This document shows positions 7,767 through 16,569 of a stretch of DNA of 64,000 nt, piece by piece; the first letter of the stretch is position 1, and each line of letters starts with the position of its first letter. The DNA comes from Streptomyces caelestis (lineage in GTDB: Bacteria > Actinomycetota > Actinomycetes > Streptomycetales > Streptomycetaceae). The stretch lies in the NCBI RefSeq assembly GCF_014205255.1, contig NZ_JACHNE010000001.1, positions 4,836,001 through 4,900,000 of the forward strand. Direction: 5' to 3'. The translations under genes and the position numbers were made by a program. The notes below the pieces were generated by a model. The model was not told the DNA's origin and did no database searches. It saw nothing but the letters and a program-made list of their open reading frames with translations.

Positions 7767-9133
7767 CGGGTGCCCGCCTCGGGCATCTCCGTCTCGGGCA
7801 GTTCGCGCTCGTTCGCCGCGAGCCGGTCGCCGATGTCGCGCAGCCCCGCGAGGTCGTGCACATCGCCGGGCAGCGCGCCCACTTCCGTCACGGCCACCTC
7901 GGGGTGGAGCGCGGTGAAGCGGTCACGCGTGCGCTGCTCACGGGAGAGCAACTGCATACGTTCGGCGTGCAGCCTCAGCAGGCCTGCCGTGAGCTGGTCG
8001 ACGGACCGCTCGGTGTTCTCGGCGTCCTCAGCGGGGGAGCCACCGTCAGAAGCCGGAGCTGGTGTTTCGGATGGGGGAGAGTCTGAACTGTCATACGTGT
8101 CGGGGGAGTTACGAAGTACTGCTTTCCCGCCCTCCTGATCCACAATGCGGGGCTCTTCAAGATTTTCCGCGGCGGCGAGCGCCCGCTCGGCCGACAGCCG
8201 GTCGGCGGCGCTGCCGTGGACCCGGTTGAGCACCAGTCCGGCGAGCGGCATGTCCTCCGCGGCCAGCCGCTCCACGAAGTACGCGGCCTCGCGCAGCGCG
8301 TCCCGCTCCGGGGCCGCGACCACGAGGAACGCCGTGCCGGGCGCCTGGAGCAGCTTGTACGTGGCGTCGGCGCGGGTGCGGAACCCACCGAAGGTCGTGT
8401 CCATCGCGGACACGAACGTCTGGACGTCCTTGAGGAGCTGGCCGCCGAGCAGTTTGCCCAGCGTGCCGGTCATCATCGACATCCCGACGTTCAGGAACTT
8501 CATCCCGGCGCGGCCGCCCAGCTTCGCCGGCGCGGTCAGCAGCCGGATCAGCCGCCCGTCCAGGAACGACCCGAGCCGCTTGGGCGCGTCCAGGAAGTCC
8601 AGCGCCGAGCGGGACGGCGGAGTGTCGACCACGATCAGGTCCCACTCGTCCCGGGCCCGCAGCTGCCCGAGCTTCTCCATCGCCATGTACTCCTGCGTAC
8701 CCGCGAAGCCCGCCGAGAGCGACTGGTAGAAGGGGTTGCCCAGGATCGCGGCGGCCCGCTCGGGGTCCGCGTGCGCCTCGACGATCTCGTCGAAGGTGCG
8801 CTTCATGTCGAGCATCATCGCGTGCAGCTCGCCGCCCGCCGAGTCGTCGATGCCCTTCACCCGGCGCGGGGTGTTGTCGAGGGAGTCGATGCCCATGGAC
8901 TGGGCGAGCCGGCGGGCCGGGTCGATGGTCAGGACGACGACCTTCCGGCCCCGCTCGGCCGCGCGCAGGCCGAGGGCCGCGGCGGTCGTGGTCTTGCCGA
9001 CCCCGCCCGAGCCGCAGCACACCACGATGCGGGTCTTCGGATCCTCCAGCAGCGGGTCTATGTCGAGCATGCGCGTGGGGGACAGGTGGTGGCGGGCCGG
9101 GTCGTGGGTGTGGGCCGGGTCCGGACGACTCAT
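7748..9133 (-). CDS. ArsA-type ATPase (first of pair)
   Basis: The 461-residue protein is a SIMIBI-class ATPase of the ArsA/GET3 family, with the deviant Walker A CGSGGVGKTTTAAALG (about 40-55), switch region TIDPARRLAQS and Walker B WDLIVVDTPPS. Classical arsenite-binding Cys residues are not apparent. The C-terminal quarter is a hydrophilic linker (Ser/Pro/Glu-rich) followed by a helical segment (DQLTAGLLRLHAERMQLL). It follows a second ArsA-like gene by 70 bp on the same strand, so the two probably form a heteromeric pair, as in other actinobacteria. Substrate is unknown. The start ATG at 9133 gives MSRPDPAHTHDP. Confidence 0.9.
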   Translation of the reverse strand: MSRPDPAHTHDPARHHLSPTRMLDIDPLLEDPKTRIVVCCGSGGVGKTTTAAALGLRAAERGRKVVVLTIDPARRLAQSMGIDSLDNTPRRVKGIDDSAGGELHAMMLDMKRTFDEIVEAHADPERAAAILGNPFYQSLSAGFAGTQEYMAMEKLGQLRARDEWDLIVVDTPPSRSALDFLDAPKRLGSFLDGRLIRLLTAPAKLGGRAGMKFLNVGMSMMTGTLGKLLGGQLLKDVQTFVSAMDTTFGGFRTRADATYKLLQAPGTAFLVVAAPERDALREAAYFVERLAAEDMPLAGLVLNRVHGSAADRLSAERALAAAENLEEPRIVDQEGGKAVLRNSPDTYDSSDSPPSETPAPASDGGSPAEDAENTERSVDQLTAGLLRLHAERMQLLSREQRTRDRFTALHPEVAVTEVGALPGDVHDLAGLRDIGDRLAANERELPETEMPEAGTRPEASA

Positions 9134-9203
9134 GACATCCCCTGCTTCCGACTCATGACGGGCCTTGCCTGTGTGCTGTGCCTGGAACCGCTGCCTGCCC
9201 GGC

Positions 9204-10181
9204 TCATGACACGCCCTGCTCGCGCAGCTCGCGGGCCAGCTCGTACAGCCCCGCCAGGTCCACGCCCTCGGTGAACAGCGGCAGTTCGTGCAGCGGCAGG
9301 CCCAGCTCGGCGAGCACCGCACGCTGCTCGTGCTCCAGCGTGTACCGCTCGGCGTACTCCTCGGCCTGCGTGAGCAACGGATCCACCAGCCGCTCCGCGC
9401 GCCCGCCGCGCCTCGCCCCGCCGAGCCCGGCGGACGACAGTGACCGCGCAACCGTGGAACGCGGGACCGTCCGGACGAGTTCCAGGTCGGCCGCGTCCAA
9501 CACCTCCGGCCGCACCATGTTCACGATGATCCGCCCCACCGGCAGCCGCGCAGACCGCAGCTCGGCGATGCCGTCCACCGTTTCCTGGACGGGCATCTCC
9601 TCCAGCAGCGTCACCAGATGCACGGCCGTCTCCGGCGACTTGAGCACCCGCATGACGGCCTGGGCCTGATTGTGTATCGGGCCGATCTTGGCGAGGCCGG
9701 CGACCTCGTCGTTGACGTTCAGGAAGCGCGTGATGCGCCCGGTGGGCGGGGCGTCCATGACGACGTAGTCGTACGCGAACCGCCCGCTGCGCTCCTTGCG
9801 GCGCACCGCCTCGCACGCCTTGCCGGTGAGGAGGACATCCCTCAGCCCGGGCGCGATGGTAGTGGCGAAGTCGATCGCGCCGAGCTTCTTCAGAGCCCGT
9901 CCGGCGCCGCCCAGCTTGTAGAACATCTGGAGGTAGTCCAGAAGGGCCAGTTCGGGGTCGATGGCAAGCGCGTACACCTCCCCGCCCCCGGGAGCGACGG
10001 CGATCTTCCGTTCCTCATAAGGCAGCGCCTCCGTTTCGAAGAGCTGTGCGATGCCCTGGCGGCCCTCGACCTCGACGAGAAGCGTCCGCTTCCCCTCCGT
10101 GGCCAGGGCCAGCGCTAGGGCCGCGGCCACCGTGGTCTTGCCGGTACCGCCCTTGCCGCTGACGACCTGGAGCCTGCTCAC
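9204..10181 (-). CDS. ArsA-type ATPase (second of pair)
   Basis: This 325-residue ATPase begins with its P-loop, MSRLQVVSGKGGTGKTTVAA, so the nucleotide site is at the extreme N-terminus. DYVVMDAPPTGRITRFLNV supplies the Walker B and switch II region. It lacks an Arg/Met/Cys metal-binding patch. It is upstream of the longer paralogue at 7748 and should be the first gene of the operon. The pair lies next to wblA in Streptomyces generally, which makes a developmental or membrane-protein-targeting role tempting, but this is only inference. Confidence 0.9.
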   Translation of the reverse strand: MSRLQVVSGKGGTGKTTVAAALALALATEGKRTLLVEVEGRQGIAQLFETEALPYEERKIAVAPGGGEVYALAIDPELALLDYLQMFYKLGGAGRALKKLGAIDFATTIAPGLRDVLLTGKACEAVRRKERSGRFAYDYVVMDAPPTGRITRFLNVNDEVAGLAKIGPIHNQAQAVMRVLKSPETAVHLVTLLEEMPVQETVDGIAELRSARLPVGRIIVNMVRPEVLDAADLELVRTVPRSTVARSLSSAGLGGARRGGRAERLVDPLLTQAEEYAERYTLEHEQRAVLAELGLPLHELPLFTEGVDLAGLYELARELREQGVS

Positions 10182-10311
10182 GTATTCGAGCCTAACCAGT
10201 CCGTGCCCGGACTACGCGGGAGGCTGTGGACAACCGTCACCGTGGAGGGCTGACGACCAGGGGCGTGGTCGGCCGCATGACCCCTTTCCGGCAGCGGCTA
10301 GAGTCGGCCGC

Positions 10312-10470
10312 ATGACCAAGTGGGAATACGCAACCGTGCCGCTGCTCGTCCACGCCACGAAGCAGATTCTGGACACCTGGGGCGAGGACGGCTGGGAGCT
10401 CGTCCAGGTCGTGCCCGGGCCGAACAACCCCGAGCAGCTCGTGGCCTACCTGAAGCGGGAGAAGCAGTGA
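10312..10470 (+). CDS. DUF4177-type small protein
   Basis: The 52-residue protein MTKWEYATVPLLVHATKQIL… contains the WEY…LDTWGEDGWELVQV pattern typical of DUF4177 proteins, which are small alpha/beta proteins of unknown function. Its TGA overlaps the ATG of the RidA gene by one base (TGATG), indicating translational coupling. Confidence 0.9.
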   Translation: MTKWEYATVPLLVHATKQILDTWGEDGWELVQVVPGPNNPEQLVAYLKREKQ

Positions 10471-10946
10471 TGAGCGCCGTCGAGGCGAAGCTGGCCGAGC
10501 TCGGCCTGACCCTGCCCGACGTGGTCCCGCCGCTCGCCGCGTACCAGCCGGCCGTGCAGTCCGGGCCGTACGTGTACACCGCTGGGCAGCTGCCGATGGT
10601 GGAGGGCAAGCTTCCGGTCACCGGCAAGGTCGGTGCGGAGGTCACCCCGGAGGAGGCCAAGGAGCTGGCGCGCACGTGCGCGCTGAACGCCCTGGCCGCG
10701 GTCAAGTCCGTCGCCGGTGACCTGGACCGCATCGCGCGCGTGGTGAAGGTCGTGGGCTTCGTGGCCTCGGCCTCGGACTTCACGGGCCAGCCCGCGGTGC
10801 TGAACGGTGCCAGCGAGCTGCTCGGCGAGGTCCTCGGCGACAAGGGCGTGCACGCGCGCAGCGCGGTGGGCGTGGCAGTGCTGCCGCTGGACGCACCGGT
10901 GGAGGTCGAGATCCAGGTGGAGCTCGCCCGGGAGGTGTCCGCCTAG
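10470..10946 (+). CDS. RidA/YjgF-family protein
   Basis: The 158-residue protein belongs to the RidA (YjgF/YER057c/UK114) family, whose canonical members hydrolyse reactive enamine/imine intermediates released by PLP enzymes. The family segment KGVHARSAVGVAVLPLDAPV holds the conserved Arg that binds substrate carboxylate in RidA. The N-terminal 25 residues are longer than in E. coli RidA, as in the actinobacterial subfamily. It is coupled to the DUF4177 gene and followed 81 bp later by a NUDIX gene on the same strand. Confidence 0.92.
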   Translation: MSAVEAKLAELGLTLPDVVPPLAAYQPAVQSGPYVYTAGQLPMVEGKLPVTGKVGAEVTPEEAKELARTCALNALAAVKSVAGDLDRIARVVKVVGFVASASDFTGQPAVLNGASELLGEVLGDKGVHARSAVGVAVLPLDAPVEVEIQVELAREVSA

Positions 10947-11027
10947 CACCCTTTCGGTGGCCCTAGCTGCGGAATCCGCCCCCAGCGCCACTCGAACATC
11001 CGCCCGTCACGGGATAGCCTCGCGCCC

Positions 11028-11906
11028 ATGGCGAACGGTCAGTGGTACCCCCCGGAGTGGCTGGACCGCATCCGCGCACTCGCGGCCGGCACCCTCACCC
11101 CGGTCACCCCGAAGCGCGCGGCCACCGTCATGCTCCTGAAGGACACCGGCACCGGCCCCGCCGTCCACATGCTGCGCAGACGCGCCTCCATGGCCTTCGC
11201 CGGAGGCGCGTACGCGTATCCGGGCGGCGGCGTCGACCCCCGGGACGACGACCACCAGGTCCGCTGGGCGGGCCCCACGCGCGCGTGGTGGGCGGAACGG
11301 CTGGGCGTCGACGAGAGGGCGGCCCAGGCGATCGTCTGCGCGGCCGTGCGGGAGACGTACGAGGAGGCGGGCGTGCTGCTCGCCGGCCCGACGCCCGAAT
11401 CGGTCGTCGGTGACACCACCGGCGCCGGCTGGGAGGCCGACCGTGCCGCCCTGGTCGCCCGGGACCTGTCCTTCGCGGAGTTCCTGGACCGCCGCGGCCT
11501 GGTTCTGCGCTCCGACCTGCTCGGCGCCTGGACCCGCTGGATCACCCCGGAGTTCGAGGCCCGCCGCTACGACACCTGGTTCTTCGTGGCCGCCCTTCCC
11601 GAGGGGCAGCGCACCCGTAACGCCTCCACGGAGGCGGACCGTACGGTGTGGATCGCCCCGGGCGAGGCGGCGGCCGAGTACGACAAGGGCGAGCTGCTGA
11701 TGATGCCGCCGACCATCGCGACCCTGCGCCAGCTCACGGCGTACGAGACGGCAGCGCAGGCGCTCGCGGCCGCCCCGGGGCGGGATCTCACGCCCGTCCT
11801 GGCCACCGCCCGCCTGGTGGACGGCGAGATCGTGCTCTCCTGGCCGGGCCACGACGAGTTCACCAAACACATCCCGACCGCCCCGACCGGTGGAGCCACC
11901 GCATGA
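11028..11906 (+). CDS. NUDIX hydrolase with split Nudix box
   Basis: The 292-residue protein has a Nudix box interrupted by about 40 residues: the glycine part FAGGAYAYPGGGVDPRD (about 57-73) is separated from the catalytic helix AAVRETYEEAGVLLAG (about 105-120). This split arrangement is known from NUDT19-like hydrolases acting on acyl-CoA or related diphosphates. The substrate is not established here. Its TGA overlaps the ATG of the MBL-fold gene (ATGA), so both are translated together. Confidence 0.9.
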   Translation: MANGQWYPPEWLDRIRALAAGTLTPVTPKRAATVMLLKDTGTGPAVHMLRRRASMAFAGGAYAYPGGGVDPRDDDHQVRWAGPTRAWWAERLGVDERAAQAIVCAAVRETYEEAGVLLAGPTPESVVGDTTGAGWEADRAALVARDLSFAEFLDRRGLVLRSDLLGAWTRWITPEFEARRYDTWFFVAALPEGQRTRNASTEADRTVWIAPGEAAAEYDKGELLMMPPTIATLRQLTAYETAAQALAAAPGRDLTPVLATARLVDGEIVLSWPGHDEFTKHIPTAPTGGATA

Positions 11907-12733
11907 CGGACGCAGCAGCCCTTCCCGGCCAGCCTCGTGGCGGGGTCCTCTCCGGGCCCGCCACCGCGCGGGCCGTCAACGTCCTGGCCCCCAACCCGTC
12001 GGCGATGACCCTGGACGGCACGAACACCTGGATCCTCTCCGAGCCGGACTCGGACCTGGCCGTGGTGGTCGACCCGGGTCCGCTCGACGAGGGACACCTG
12101 CGCCATGTCGTCGCCACGGCCGAGCGGGCCGGCAAGCGCGTCGCCCTGACCCTGCTGACCCACGGTCACCCCGACCACGCGGCGGGCGCCGCCCGGTTCG
12201 CCGAACTGACCGGCACGCGCGTGCGTGCGCTCGATCCGGCACTGCGGCTGGGCGACGAGGGCCTGGCCGCCGGAGACGTGATCACCACCGGCGGCCTGGA
12301 ACTGAGGGTCGTGCCCACCCCCGGTCACACCGCCGACTCGCTCTCCTTCCATCTCCCCGCCGACGGGGCGATCCTGACCGGCGACACGATCCTGGGCCGC
12401 GGTACGACGGTCGTGGCCCACCCGGACGGCCGGCTCGGCGACTACCTGGACTCTCTGCGGCGCCTCAGGTCCCTCACGGTCGACGACGGGGTCCACACGG
12501 TGCTGCCGGGCCACGGACCGGTCCTGGAGGACGCCCAGGGCGTCGTCGAGTACTACCTCGCCCACCGCGCTCACCGCCTCGCCCAGGTGGAAACGGCCGT
12601 CGAGGACGGCTACCGCACCCCCGGACAGGTCGTCGCCCACGTCTACGCCGACGTCGACCGCTCCCTGTGGCCGGCGGCGGAACTGTCGGTGCGGGCGCAG
12701 TTGGACTACCTGGAGGAGCACGGGCTCATCTAG
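11903..12733 (+). CDS. MBL-fold metallo-hydrolase
   Basis: The 276-residue protein has the metallo-beta-lactamase signature LLTHGHPDHAAGA (HxHxDH, about 91-103), PTPGHTADS, LTGDTILGRG and VLPGHGP, giving the full binuclear zinc ligand set. It resembles LACTB2/glyoxalase-II-like hydrolases and begins with the LAPNPSAMTLDGTNTWI motif common to that group. It overlaps the preceding NUDIX gene by four bases, so the two may act on the same metabolite. It converges on the nucleotidyltransferase gene, leaving a gap of 6 bp. Confidence 0.9.
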   Translation: MTDAAALPGQPRGGVLSGPATARAVNVLAPNPSAMTLDGTNTWILSEPDSDLAVVVDPGPLDEGHLRHVVATAERAGKRVALTLLTHGHPDHAAGAARFAELTGTRVRALDPALRLGDEGLAAGDVITTGGLELRVVPTPGHTADSLSFHLPADGAILTGDTILGRGTTVVAHPDGRLGDYLDSLRRLRSLTVDDGVHTVLPGHGPVLEDAQGVVEYYLAHRAHRLAQVETAVEDGYRTPGQVVAHVYADVDRSLWPAAELSVRAQLDYLEEHGLI

Positions 12734-12739
12734 GGCCCC

Positions 12740-13558
12740 TCACGGACGCGGCGCTTTGACGCCGTGCACGCGCGCGTACTCGCCGGCGAGCCATGGCCCC
12801 AGGTCGTCGGCGTACGACGCCAGGACGGCGGGGTCACCCGTCGGCTCACGGCCCAGGACGGCCGCGGCCCGCACCTGTCCGGCCCGCTCGGGGTAATACC
12901 CGGCGAACGCCTCGGCCATCTCCCGCAGATCGCTGGTCCAGCCGTTCCAGCGGGGCATGATCAGGGTGAAGGCCGTACGCACGAGGTGCCGGGACATGAA
13001 GCGGACAAGGGGACGGCGGGCCTCGTCGGTGTCGTCGGCCTCGGCGATCCGCCGGCGCCAGCGCGGGAGAAGCAGGGCCAGGTCGCCGTTGGTCTCCCGG
13101 GCCAGGAGCGTGTCGGGGCGGTAGCGCGGCAGGTGCGCGGCGAGGTCCTCGCCCAGCAGCGGTGTGCACAGACAGGCGACGAACCAGCCCAGGTCGTGCC
13201 GCTCCAGGTCGCTCAGCAGCCGCGCCCGGCTGAACAGCAGCGTCCCGTGTCCGTCGAGCTGCTCGAACTCCTCGTCCAGAGCCGCGCCGAGGGCACGGGC
13301 CTCGTGCCGGTCCGCGCCGGTCGGCTCCTCACGCAGGGCGAGCAGCAGGTCGAGATCGCTGCGCCCCACGCGCGCGGTGCCGCGCGGGATCGACCCGTAG
13401 AGGTACGCGCTGTGCAGCCGCGCCCCGAACACGTCCGCCAGCCGTTCCCCGGCCGCGGCGACCACCGGACGGAAGGCGTCGGGCACGCGCGCGAGGGAGC
13501 CCTCCCGGGCGAGGAAGCCGTGGGCGTCGAGTCCGGGGCGGTGAACGGTTTTGGCCAT
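12740..13558 (-). CDS. Nucleotidyltransferase-domain protein
   Basis: The 272-residue protein contains the pol-beta-type nucleotidyltransferase signature YLYGSIPRGTARVGRSDLDL (about 52-71), with the GSxxRG loop and the DxD metal ligands. The C-terminal half is helical and hydrophobic in places, resembling the helical domain of aminoglycoside adenylyltransferase-like and MNT-type proteins. No antitoxin partner (HEPN) is adjacent. Substrate is unknown. Confidence 0.85.
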   Translation of the reverse strand: MAKTVHRPGLDAHGFLAREGSLARVPDAFRPVVAAAGERLADVFGARLHSAYLYGSIPRGTARVGRSDLDLLLALREEPTGADRHEARALGAALDEEFEQLDGHGTLLFSRARLLSDLERHDLGWFVACLCTPLLGEDLAAHLPRYRPDTLLARETNGDLALLLPRWRRRIAEADDTDEARRPLVRFMSRHLVRTAFTLIMPRWNGWTSDLREMAEAFAGYYPERAGQVRAAAVLGREPTGDPAVLASYADDLGPWLAGEYARVHGVKAPRP

Positions 13559-13678
13559 GAGGCCACTGTGCCGTGACGGGGGATGCCGGGGCGGCTCGTT
13601 TCTCGTGCGCGTACGACGTCGGGCCCCGCCCCGTGAGGGGACAGGGCCCGAGAACGTACGGCCAGGGGTGCGTGCGCG

Positions 13679-14353
13679 TCAGCGCGAGCGCTTGGCGAGG
13701 CGTTCCACGTCCAGGAGGATCACCGCGCGGGCCTCCAGGCGCAGCCAGCCGCGCTGGGCGAAGTCCGCCAGCGCCTTGTTGACCGTCTCGCGGGACGCGC
13801 CGACCAGCTGGGCCAGCTCCTCCTGCGTGAGGTCGTGGACGACGTGGATGCCCTCCTCGGACTGCACGCCGAACCGGCGGGACAGGTCCAGCAGGGCGCG
13901 GGCGACGCGGCCCGGGACGTCCGAGAAGACGAGGTCGGACATCGCGTCGTTGGTCTTGCGCAGCCGGCGCGCGACGGCGCGCAGGAGCGCCGTGGCCACC
14001 TCGGGGCGGGCGTTCAGCCAGGGCTGGAGGTCGCCGTGGCCGAGGCCGAGCAGCTTGACCTCGGTCAGCGCCGTGGCGGTCGCGGTGCGCGGGCCCGGGT
14101 CGAACAGCGACAGCTCACCGATGAGCTCGCCGGGGCCGACCACGGCCAGCATGTTCTCGCGGCCGTCGGGGGACGTGCGGTGGAGCTTGACCTTGCCCTC
14201 CGTGACCACGTACAGGCGGTCGCCGGGGTCACCCTCGTGGAACAGCGAGTCGCCGCGCGCGAGGGTCACCTCACTCATGGAGGCGCGGAGCTCCGCGGCC
14301 TGCTCGTCGTCGAGCGCCGCGAAGAGCGGATTGCGCCGCAGAACGTCGTCCAC
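13679..14353 (-). CDS. crp: Cyclic-AMP receptor protein Crp
   Basis: The 224-residue Crp/Fnr regulator controls germination, growth and secondary metabolism in Streptomyces. Its cAMP-binding domain includes GELIGELSLFDPGPRTATAT (about 85-104), and the C-terminal winged helix has the recognition region LTQEELAQLVGASRETVNKA. I place the start at GTG 14353 because AAGGAG lies 7 nt upstream and the product then matches the known 224-residue length. It is divergent from nth, and a Crp-type dyad (14441-14454) lies 88 bp upstream, consistent with autoregulation. Confidence 0.95.
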   Translation of the reverse strand: MDDVLRRNPLFAALDDEQAAELRASMSEVTLARGDSLFHEGDPGDRLYVVTEGKVKLHRTSPDGRENMLAVVGPGELIGELSLFDPGPRTATATALTEVKLLGLGHGDLQPWLNARPEVATALLRAVARRLRKTNDAMSDLVFSDVPGRVARALLDLSRRFGVQSEEGIHVVHDLTQEELAQLVGASRETVNKALADFAQRGWLRLEARAVILLDVERLAKRSR

Positions 14354-14440
14354 GAGTTCTCTCCTTGTCGACCTGCTCAGGGGCGTTTGCCCCCGCGTAC
14401 CAAGGCACCGTGGTGCCCATTTTGCCGGACGGTCCAAACA

Positions 14441-14454
14441 GTGTGATCTGTCAC
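14441..14454. promoter_or_regulatory. Putative Crp-binding site
   Basis: The 14-bp GTGTGATCTGTCAC fits the reported Streptomyces Crp motif GTG-N6-GNCAC exactly. One more base each side extends the symmetry (TGTGA-N4-TCACA). It lies between divergent crp and nth, so it could control either or both. Confidence 0.65.
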
Positions 14455-14557
14455 AAGGATGCCGCACACGTGTCCCGGGGTACGCGGCAGGGGTCCAATT
14501 GGGCGCCGATCTTCGGGGTCCGGGGCGGATGTCGGTGCCGGGCCTTAGGCTGGCCGG

Positions 14558-15763
14558 GTGTCCAAATCGCCGGTGAGAGCACAGGCCGAGGGGGCTGCGC
14601 GGGTGGTTGTACGTCGCGATTCCGCCGTGGGCGAACAGAGCCCCGATGGCGGTAGCAAAACGGCGAAAGCGACAGGGGAGGCGGCGCCGTCCGGAAAGTC
14701 GGCGCCGGCGAAGAAGACGCTTGCCAACAGGGCCGGGGCCGCGAGTGAGCAGGCATCTGCGATGCAGGCCGCGGCTGTGAAGAAAGCCGCGTCCGCGAAG
14801 AAAGCTGCCTCTGTGAAGAAGACTGCTTCCACGAAGAAGACCGCTTCCGCGAAGAAGGCCGTGCCTGCGAAGAAGGCAGCGCCCGCGAAAAAGGCTCCCG
14901 CCGCCAAGAAGATCACCGTCGCCCCCAAGAAGGCCACGGCCCGCATCAAGGGCGCCGCCCCGGCCAAGACCGTCGTCCACCCCCCGAGTGGCGAGTCCCG
15001 CACCGCCCTGGTCCGCCGGGCCCGCCGTATCAACCGCGAGCTCGCCGAGGTCTACCCGTACGCCCATCCCGAGCTGGACTTCACCAACCCCTTCCAGCTC
15101 GTGGTCGCGACGGTCCTGTCCGCCCAGACGACCGACCTGCGCGTCAACCAGACGACCCCCGCCCTCTTCGCCAAGTACCCCACTCCCGAGGACCTGGCCG
15201 CCGCCAACCCGGAGGAGGTGGAGGAGATCCTCCGCCCGTGCGGCTTCTTCCGGGCCAAGACCAAGTCGGTCATAGGGCTGTCCAGGGCCCTCGTGGCGGA
15301 CTTCGGCGGCGAGGTCCCCGGCCGGCTGGAGGACCTGGTCAAGCTGCCCGGCGTGGGCCGCAAGACGGCGTTCGTCGTGCTCGGGAACGCCTTCGGCCGG
15401 CCCGGCATCACCGTGGACACGCACTTCCAGCGCCTGGTGCGCCGCTGGCAGTGGACCGCCGAGACCGACCCGGACAAGATCGAGGCCGCGGTCGGCGCGC
15501 TCTTCCCGAAGAGCGACTGGACGGACCTCTCGCACCACGTGATCTGGCACGGCCGCCGTATCTGCCACGCCCGCAAGCCCGCCTGCGGCGCCTGCCCCAT
15601 CGCCCCGCTCTGCCCGGCGTACGGCGAGGGCGAGACCGACCCGGAGAAGGCGAAGAAGCTGCTCAAGTACGAGAAAGGCGGCTTCCCTGGCCAGCGTCTG
15701 AACCCCCCGCAGGCCTACCTGGACGCGGGTGGCGAACCGGCGCCGCCGCTGAGGGCCGGATGA
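14558..15763 (+). CDS. nth: Endonuclease III with Lys/Ala-rich N-terminal extension
   Basis: The C-terminal 250 residues are a DNA glycosylase/AP lyase acting on oxidised pyrimidines: the helix-hairpin-helix [20 protein letters not shown] carries the catalytic Lys, [16 protein letters not shown] supplies the Asp, and [17 protein letters not shown] forms the 4Fe-4S site. The first 145 residues are unusual: repeated (A/T/S)KK units ([17 protein letters not shown]…) like histone H1 tails. The GTG at 14558 includes this tail; internal starts are possible, but the extension keeps coding character. A homologous tail type is seen on topA in this window. Confidence 0.92.
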   Translation: MSKSPVRAQAEGAARVVVRRDSAVGEQSPDGGSKTAKATGEAAPSGKSAPAKKTLANRAGAASEQASAMQAAAVKKAASAKKAASVKKTASTKKTASAKKAVPAKKAAPAKKAPAAKKITVAPKKATARIKGAAPAKTVVHPPSGESRTALVRRARRINRELAEVYPYAHPELDFTNPFQLVVATVLSAQTTDLRVNQTTPALFAKYPTPEDLAAANPEEVEEILRPCGFFRAKTKSVIGLSRALVADFGGEVPGRLEDLVKLPGVGRKTAFVVLGNAFGRPGITVDTHFQRLVRRWQWTAETDPDKIEAAVGALFPKSDWTDLSHHVIWHGRRICHARKPACGACPIAPLCPAYGEGETDPEKAKKLLKYEKGGFPGQRLNPPQAYLDAGGEPAPPLRAG

Positions 15764-15860
15764 GCTGCCCCACGAGCCCCTCGATCAGGGGATCGCGGCC
15801 GTTCGCGGAACGATCTCAGGGCCACCGTGCGTTGGAAGCGGCAGGACGACAGGGGTGGCG

Positions 15861-16556
15861 ATGACACGGGCGAGCGACACACAGGGCGGGCCGGTGACAG
15901 TGAGCAAGGAGGGCCTGCCCGGCTGGCTGGACCCGGTGGTGCGCGCCGTGGAGACGGTCCGGCCCCGGCAGCTGAGCCGCTTCCTGCCGCCGGAGGACGG
16001 CGCCGGGCGGCAGTCCGCCGTGCTGATCCTCTTCGGTGAGGGCGAGCGCGGACCGGAGCTGCTGCTCATGGAGCGCGCGCACTCCCTACGCTCACACGCC
16101 GGCCAGCCCTCCTTCCCGGGCGGCGCCCTCGACCCCGAGGACGGCGACCCGCGGGGCGACGGCCCGCTGCGGGCTGCCCTGCGCGAGGCGGAGGAGGAGA
16201 CCGGCCTCGACCCCTCCGGCGTCCAGCTCTTCGGCGTCCTGCCCCGGCTGTACATCCCGGTCAGCGGCTTCGTCGTCACCTCGGTGCTGGGCTGGTGGCG
16301 TGAGCCCAGCCCGGTCGGGGTCGTCGATCCGAACGAAACCGCCAGGGTCTTCACTGTCCCCGTGGCGGATCTCACGGATCCCGCGAACCGCGCCACCGCC
16401 GTCCACCCCAGCGGCCACCAAGGTCCGGCATTTCTGGTCGAATCGGCACTTGTCTGGGGTTTCACGGCCGGAATCATCGACCGGCTGCTGCACTACTCGG
16501 GCTGGGAGCGGCCCTGGGACCGCGAGAAGCAGGTCCCGCTCGACTGGCGCGCATGA
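15861..16556 (+). CDS. NUDIX hydrolase, CoA pyrophosphatase type
   Basis: The 231-residue protein has the CoA-pyrophosphatase signature LLMERAHSLRSHAGQPSFPG (about 66-85) followed by the Nudix helix AALREAEEETGLDPSG. This combination (UPF0035 motif plus Nudix box) marks NudL/PCD1-type enzymes that cleave CoA to phosphopantetheine and 3',5'-ADP. ATG 15861 is preferred because AGGGG precedes it at good spacing; a GTG six bases earlier is too close. The protease gene follows after 13 bp. Confidence 0.9.
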   Translation: MTRASDTQGGPVTVSKEGLPGWLDPVVRAVETVRPRQLSRFLPPEDGAGRQSAVLILFGEGERGPELLLMERAHSLRSHAGQPSFPGGALDPEDGDPRGDGPLRAALREAEEETGLDPSGVQLFGVLPRLYIPVSGFVVTSVLGWWREPSPVGVVDPNETARVFTVPVADLTDPANRATAVHPSGHQGPAFLVESALVWGFTAGIIDRLLHYSGWERPWDREKQVPLDWRA

Positions 16557-16569
16557 CAGGGTGGCCTCC

